Of a stretch of 64,000 nt of DNA, positions 62,001 through 64,000 are shown piece by piece. The DNA comes from Lingula anatina (lineage: Eukaryota; Brachiopoda; Lingulata; Lingulida; Lingulidae): contig NW_019775686.1 in the NCBI RefSeq assembly GCF_001039355.2, forward strand, positions 82,954 to 146,953, read 5' to 3'. Within the stretch, counting starts at the first letter, position 1; every line of letters begins with the position of its first letter. The position numbers were made by a program, and so were the translations under genes. The notes under the pieces are model-generated. The model was not told where the DNA came from and did no database searches. It saw nothing but the letters and a program-made list of their open reading frames with translations.

Positions 62001-64000
62001 CAAGACAGGAGTACTGATGCTCCACCACAAGACAAAGCTACCACTACCTCTTCACAAGACAATATAACCGCCACCTTACAAGAAAAGAGTACTACCACTT
62101 CACCACAAGACAGGAGTACTGCTGCTCCACCACAAGACAAAGCTACAACTGCCTCATTACAAGACAATATAACCACCACCTTACAAGACAAGAGTACTAC
62201 CACTTCACCACAAGACAGGAGTACTGCTGCTCCACCACAAGACAAAGCTACAACTACCTCATTACAAGACAATATAACCACCACCGTACAAGACAAGAGT
62301 ACCACCACCACATCAAAAGACAAAACTACTTCCACCTCACCACAACACATGAGCACCACAATTTCTTCACAAGACAATAGCACAACAAAAGACAAGCATA
62401 CTATGACATCACATCACGAGGCTACCTTATCACAGGAAAAGAGTACCACCGTCCCATCACTATACAAAAGTGCCGCAACAACAAAAGACGAGAGAAACAC
62501 AACCACAGCAAACGGCAAGAGCACCTCTGGGTCAAAATTTAAAACATCCAGCACCTCGCCATATGACAGGAGTACCAACACCACCCCATTACAAGATAGG
62601 ACTACCCAATCACAAGACGAAAGTTCCACCACCCCATCACAAGGCAAGAATACCATAACATTACCAAAACAAGACAAGACTACAGCATTATTTAATACCA
62701 CCACAATACCATACAAGAGTTCCACAAAATCACTGCAACAAAACAGAAACACAATATCCTCACAAGACAGGGAGACCAAATCCTCATCATCTGTCAAAAA
62801 TATTCCACCAAGTACCAATGTTTCTTTACCATTTTCTACATCAACAGCTCATTTTACAGCCGGCAAAACTGATTCCCCATCAGCTTCCCATTCTTCCTTT
62901 TCTACTGCTCATTCATTAGAGTCGACTGAGCATCAAAACACTGCAACTCCTCTTTCAGCCACTACTGAGGGATCTGTTTATATGGATTTCACTTGCATAG
63001 GCCTGCCTGATGGTTGGTACCCTCACCTACATAGCTGTTTACTGTTCTATTCCTGTATCAATGAGTCCCTAGAAGTCCATTCATGTGAGCATGGGACGTT
63101 TTATGATTCTAACATCAGTAAATGTACAAATGTCAGCAATGTTTTTGATATCTGTTATCAAAATGGGACGCGAAAACAAGAGACTCTATTAAGCCAGCCA
63201 ACAACTAAATTTATGCATACCATATTTTCAGGTTCAACAGGCCCCACACCACAAACATCTAAATATTTAAGCAGCTCTCTTACCACCGCAGCTACTCAAT
63301 TACCAGTAGTTAATGCTACCACAAACCCACTTCAGAACAATAATACGACCAATCATACAAATGTGCCACTTTCCAGCTCTGCTACAATTTCTACTTTAGA
63401 GGCCAGTCCCCAATCCTTTACAACAGAAGCATCTGTTACTAATGATACAATTATCCCGCCTACCAAATCCTCTGGCAATACGACAGATTATGGACTTCAT
63501 AATATTTCTACAGTTGACAAAACAACAGTATCAAAAACAACCATCCCTCTTGTAACTAAAAACTAGTGTCCCCTTGCCAAGTACCAAAACGACTCCGTTT
63601 TCCCCCAGCATTGCCTTCAGTTGTAAAGGAAAACAAAATGACTTCCATCCCGACCCTTTCAACTGTTCCATTTTCTATTATTGCTTGAGAGGTTCTATAC
63701 TAGGCAAATATGAATGCATTGATAACAAGAAATATTACGATGAGGAATATAAGAGTTGTAGAACCTTTTGGGATGTATATCCGCAGTGCCATTATAATGG
63801 TTCAAGAGTCCAGCTTACAACAACAACAGCCCCAATAGCCACTACAAAAGAAATACCTGATAGAACTTCCTACCCTTTCATGGTCAGCACTTCCACATCT
63901 CAGGCTAGTATCATATCCACAACTACAGAAATTTATGTTACCAACTCTACAACACTTGCATCTGTTGAAACATCTTTTAGTGCCACAGGGTCTTCAACAA
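41030..64000 (+). CDS. Giant secreted mosaic: 18 ChtBD2, 2 DOMON, mucin tracts (spliced, 3' incomplete)
   Basis: At least 21 exons join by phase. Residues 1-20 are a signal peptide. ChtBD2 domains 1-8 (six-Cys peritrophin-A/CBM14 chitin-binding modules) occupy about 25-740. DOMON 1 follows (about 765-928), then a Thr/Arg linker, ChtBD2 9-10, linker, ChtBD2 11-12, linker, DOMON 2 (about 1485-1649), a 685-residue mucin tract, ChtBD2 13-16, a Gln-Asp-Lys/Thr repeat tract and ChtBD2 17-18, running off the window. ChtBD2 modules bind chitin; DOMON modules bind haem or sugars. The protein is most likely an extracellular chitin-associated mucin (shell matrix, mucus, peritrophic or cuticular layer). 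Nearly all junctions are phase 1, as expected for exon shuffling. Exons 20 and 21 contain three frameshifts (near 58775-58803, 61755 and 63557), so either the assembly has indels or the 3' part is decaying. DOMON exons resemble those of FRRS1/reeler-type proteins. Confidence 0.88.
42560..42784 (+). CDS. Chitin-binding gene exon 2: ChtBD2 1
   Basis: Between cctttcttcag and AGCTCAG|gtaagt, phase 1-1. It encodes [34 protein letters not shown] and LTDQC: six cysteines with the aromatic Y-F-Y-x-C strand of a CBM14 module. Confidence 0.93.
43169..43390 (+). CDS. Chitin-binding gene exon 3: ChtBD2 2
   Basis: Between atatccacag and GCACGG|gtgagt, phase 1-1. It encodes [34 protein letters not shown] and VRDC. 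Confidence 0.92.
43788..44012 (+). CDS. Chitin-binding gene exon 4: ChtBD2 3
   Basis: Between cttatactag and AGATTGT|gtatga, phase 1-1. It encodes [35 protein letters not shown] and LVYDC. The donor was chosen because only this GT keeps phase 1. Confidence 0.88.
44419..44778 (+). CDS. Chitin-binding gene exon 5: ChtBD2 4 and start of 5
   Basis: Between gttcattttag and TTCAGAG|gtatgg, phase 1-1. A Thr/Pro linker precedes [18 protein letters not shown] (one extra Cys), [14 protein letters not shown] and MRNQC. A Thr/Arg linker follows, then REVRCFRG, which is the first Cys of ChtBD2 5; the domain is completed in exon 6. Confidence 0.92.
45058..46191 (+). CDS. Chitin-binding gene exon 6: ChtBD2 5-8 with poly-Thr linkers
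   Basis: 1134 nt between caaccattccag and ATGACAT|gtaagg. It completes ChtBD2 5 ([25 protein letters not shown]), then 6 ([10 protein letters not shown]), 7 ([11 protein letters not shown]) and 8 ([25 protein letters not shown]). A nearly pure Thr tract lies at 45541-45700. The frame runs into the intron as far as 46400, but splicing at 46191 is needed to keep phase with DOMON 1. Confidence 0.93.
45541..45700 (+). repeat. Poly-Thr coding minisatellite in exon 6
   Basis: ACN-rich tract encoding a nearly unbroken Thr run with a few Pro/Arg ([18 protein letters not shown] style). The Val-rich open frame opposite it on the minus strand is an artefact of this composition. Confidence 0.85.
46401..46639 (+). 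CDS. Chitin-binding gene exon 7: DOMON 1 part a
   Basis: After tatctcgatag, phase 1 in and phase 0 out at CGCATG|gttagt. It encodes a short Ser/Thr linker, then [40 protein letters not shown] and KRM. The G-F-S-x-D-x-x-M motif is the DOMON signature; this Met is the usual haem ligand in haem-binding members. Confidence 0.92.
46902..46963 (+). CDS. Chitin-binding gene exon 8: DOMON 1 part b
   Basis: 62 nt between acacattttag and AGCGACAG|gtaagg, phase 0-2. It encodes [20 protein letters not shown], equal in length and phase to the second DOMON exon of the later copy (54951-55012). Confidence 0.93.
47196..47452 (+). CDS. Chitin-binding gene exon 9: DOMON 1 part c
   Basis: Between ccttgcacag and AGTTGCA|gtaagt. 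It encodes [40 protein letters not shown] and [11 protein letters not shown] at 47398-47406 sits where the second haem ligand His is found in haem-binding DOMONs (inference). Confidence 0.92.
47940..48437 (+). CDS. Chitin-binding gene exon 10: Thr/Arg linker
   Basis: 498 nt between aaatatcag and CCGCGTG|gtaaga, phase 1-1. After [15 protein letters not shown] it is almost entirely [12 protein letters not shown] repeats, followed by [19 protein letters not shown] highly cationic, potentially O-glycosylated spacer. Confidence 0.9.
48015..48390 (+). repeat. 36-bp coding minisatellite ([12 protein letters not shown])
   Basis: About nine imperfect copies of a 12-residue unit, with inserted ACT triplets in two units. 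It is responsible for the long Val-rich and Cys/Gly-rich antisense open frames seen here. Confidence 0.9.
48438..49647. other. Intron of the chitin-binding gene
   Basis: 1.2 kb without domain or splice-bounded exon. The open frames at 48762-48986 and 49020-49244 are not protein-like. Confidence 0.55.
49648..49779 (+). CDS. Chitin-binding gene exon 11: Thr/Pro linker
   Basis: 132 nt between ttcactccag and GGCATCAT|gtaagt, phase 1-1. It encodes [20 protein letters not shown] and then [14 protein letters not shown]. No folded domain. Confidence 0.85.
50424..50810 (+). CDS. Chitin-binding gene exon 12: ChtBD2 9-10
   Basis: Between tctttcctatag and GCTGGCG|gtaggt, phase 1-1. Domain 9 is [21 protein letters not shown] through LNGKC; domain 10 is [23 protein letters not shown] and VTEC. 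This pair closely resembles exon 14. Confidence 0.92.
51068..51181 (+). CDS. Chitin-binding gene exon 13: Thr/Arg linker
   Basis: 114 nt between gttttcag and CGACAACAG|gtaaga, phase 1-1, encoding [20 protein letters not shown] and then [17 protein letters not shown]. Confidence 0.87.
51182..52612. other. Intron of the chitin-binding gene
   Basis: 1.4 kb. An open frame at 51666-51929 has no recognisable domain or splice borders. Nothing else was seen. Confidence 0.5.
52613..53008 (+). CDS. Chitin-binding gene exon 14: ChtBD2 11-12
   Basis: Between ctccgaccgtcag and GTGGAGG|gtgcgt, phase 1-1. It encodes [20 protein letters not shown] and HQC (domain 11), then [20 protein letters not shown] and C with VKEC (domain 12). 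[11 protein letters not shown] matches [11 protein letters not shown] of exon 12 almost exactly. Confidence 0.92.
53638..53763 (+). CDS. Chitin-binding gene exon 15: Thr/Arg linker
   Basis: 126 nt between cttattatag and GGGACAG|gtaggt, phase 1-1, encoding [20 protein letters not shown] and then [18 protein letters not shown]. Confidence 0.87.
54524..54711 (+). CDS. Chitin-binding gene exon 16: DOMON 2 part a
   Basis: After cttcgctttttag, phase 1 in and 0 out at AAAATG|gtatga. It encodes [40 protein letters not shown] and KM: the same G-F-S-x-D-x-x-M motif and exon end as DOMON 1. Confidence 0.92.
54951..55012 (+). CDS. Chitin-binding gene exon 17: DOMON 2 part b
   Basis: 62 nt between tttccttcag and AGCGACAG|gtaaaa, phase 0-2, encoding [20 protein letters not shown]. 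Confidence 0.92.
55200..55459 (+). CDS. Chitin-binding gene exon 18: DOMON 2 part c
   Basis: Between gatctttcag and TGCCAAG|gtaatt. It encodes [48 protein letters not shown]. The His at 55408-55410 is the position-equivalent of RHH in DOMON 1. Confidence 0.92.
55747..55773 (+). CDS. Chitin-binding gene exon 19: 27-nt micro-exon
   Basis: Between gttttcttcag and CCGCCAG|gtaagc, phase 1-1, encoding GSTRTSRPP. It fits the phase and Thr/Arg linker style and can be skipped in frame. Confidence 0.6.
55774..56749. other. Intron of the chitin-binding gene
   Basis: 0.98 kb, no further exon recognised; ends in a good acceptor (cttgtcactttcag). Confidence 0.55.
56750..60599 (+). CDS. Chitin-binding gene exon 20: mucin tract and ChtBD2 13-16 (frameshift inside)
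   Basis: 3850 nt ending at ACTACAG|gtaaat. 56750-58803 encodes 685 Ser/Thr-rich residues with weak repeats of the form [10 protein letters not shown], ETTxSAETTQ. A stop appears at 58804 in this frame, but from 58775 the +1 frame is open and encodes ChtBD2 13 ([17 protein letters not shown]), 14 ([17 protein letters not shown]), 15 ([17 protein letters not shown]) and 16 ([16 protein letters not shown]). The two frames overlap only in a (CAA)n tract. Domain 14 is degenerate: LRGHNC replaces the usual aromatic strand. Confidence 0.87.
60794..64000 (+). CDS. Chitin-binding gene exon 21: Gln-Asp-Lys/Thr repeats and ChtBD2 17-18 (two frameshifts, incomplete)
   Basis: Starts after cccattgcag, phase 1. 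It encodes repeats of [12 protein letters not shown] type. Near 61755 the repeats jump frame (one base missing compared with the earlier unit at 61591). In the new frame they continue to ChtBD2 17 ([17 protein letters not shown], near 62986). At 63557-63566 an A5 run leads to a stop, but the +1 frame continues at once with [17 protein letters not shown] and ChtBD2 18 ([15 protein letters not shown], near 63622), then Ser/Thr-rich sequence open to the window end. Confidence 0.83.
61901..62320 (+). repeat. 105-bp coding tandem repeat, four units
   Basis: The motif caggagtact recurs at 61901, 62006, 62111 and 62216, exactly 105 bp apart. Each unit encodes 35 residues containing [14 protein letters not shown] and QDNITTTLQ. 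High identity between units points to recent expansion. Confidence 0.92.

Noticed and set aside
61814-62395. 193-codon minus-strand open frame with Cys-Gly-Glu-Val repeats
   Set aside because: Antisense of the 105-bp Gln-Asp-Lys/Thr repeats.

Overview
The window looks like nuclear DNA of a marine invertebrate, most likely a lophotrochozoan and probably a mollusc. The reasons are AT-rich sequence, GT-AG introns of 0.2 to 8 kb, many CA/GA/AAAT microsatellites, a nuclear-type tRNA-Gly pair, several decayed DNA and non-LTR transposons, and secreted or membrane genes built from SEA, LDLa, chitin-binding peritrophin-A (ChtBD2/CBM14) and DOMON modules. The species assignment is inference. Gene models come from reading exons by eye, using splice consensus, codon phase and domain continuity.

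Left part, minus strand, 1-22.6 kb: two genes lie head to tail. The leftmost (790 to 7063, perhaps starting at 14667) encodes a type II membrane protein: a cytoplasmic tail, one transmembrane helix, a complete SEA domain spread over three exons, a Ser/Thr-rich stalk and at least four LDLa repeats. Its 3' end lies outside the window. Upstream of it is a complete nine-exon secreted subtilisin-family (S8) protease gene (16416-22618, 448 aa) with signal peptide, I9-like propeptide and all catalytic residues. The introns and the gap between the genes hold a 5'-truncated retrotransposon tail and several small palindromic or inverted-repeat elements.

Middle, 22.6-41 kb: mostly non-coding. It has two identical tRNA-Gly(TCC) genes (minus), several microsatellites, a 47-bp triple repeat, a 1.4-kb TTAA-flanked element carrying a frameshifted THAP domain (Kolobok-like), and two exon-like blocks on the plus strand (33.1 and 40.2 kb) that may be 5' exons of the next gene.

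Right part, plus strand, 41.0 kb to the window end: one very large gene, at least 21 coding exons, incomplete at its 3' end. It encodes a secreted mosaic of 18 visible ChtBD2 domains, two DOMON domains with matching exon structure, Thr/Arg linkers and long mucin-like Ser/Thr tracts. Almost every exon boundary is phase 1. The last two, very long exons contain three apparent single-step frameshifts in low-complexity DNA. The coding signal resumes at once after each, so these are either assembly indels or the start of decay. A chitin-associated mucin with possibly haem-binding DOMON modules, for example in shell matrix, mucus or gut lining, is the most unusual thing in the window.
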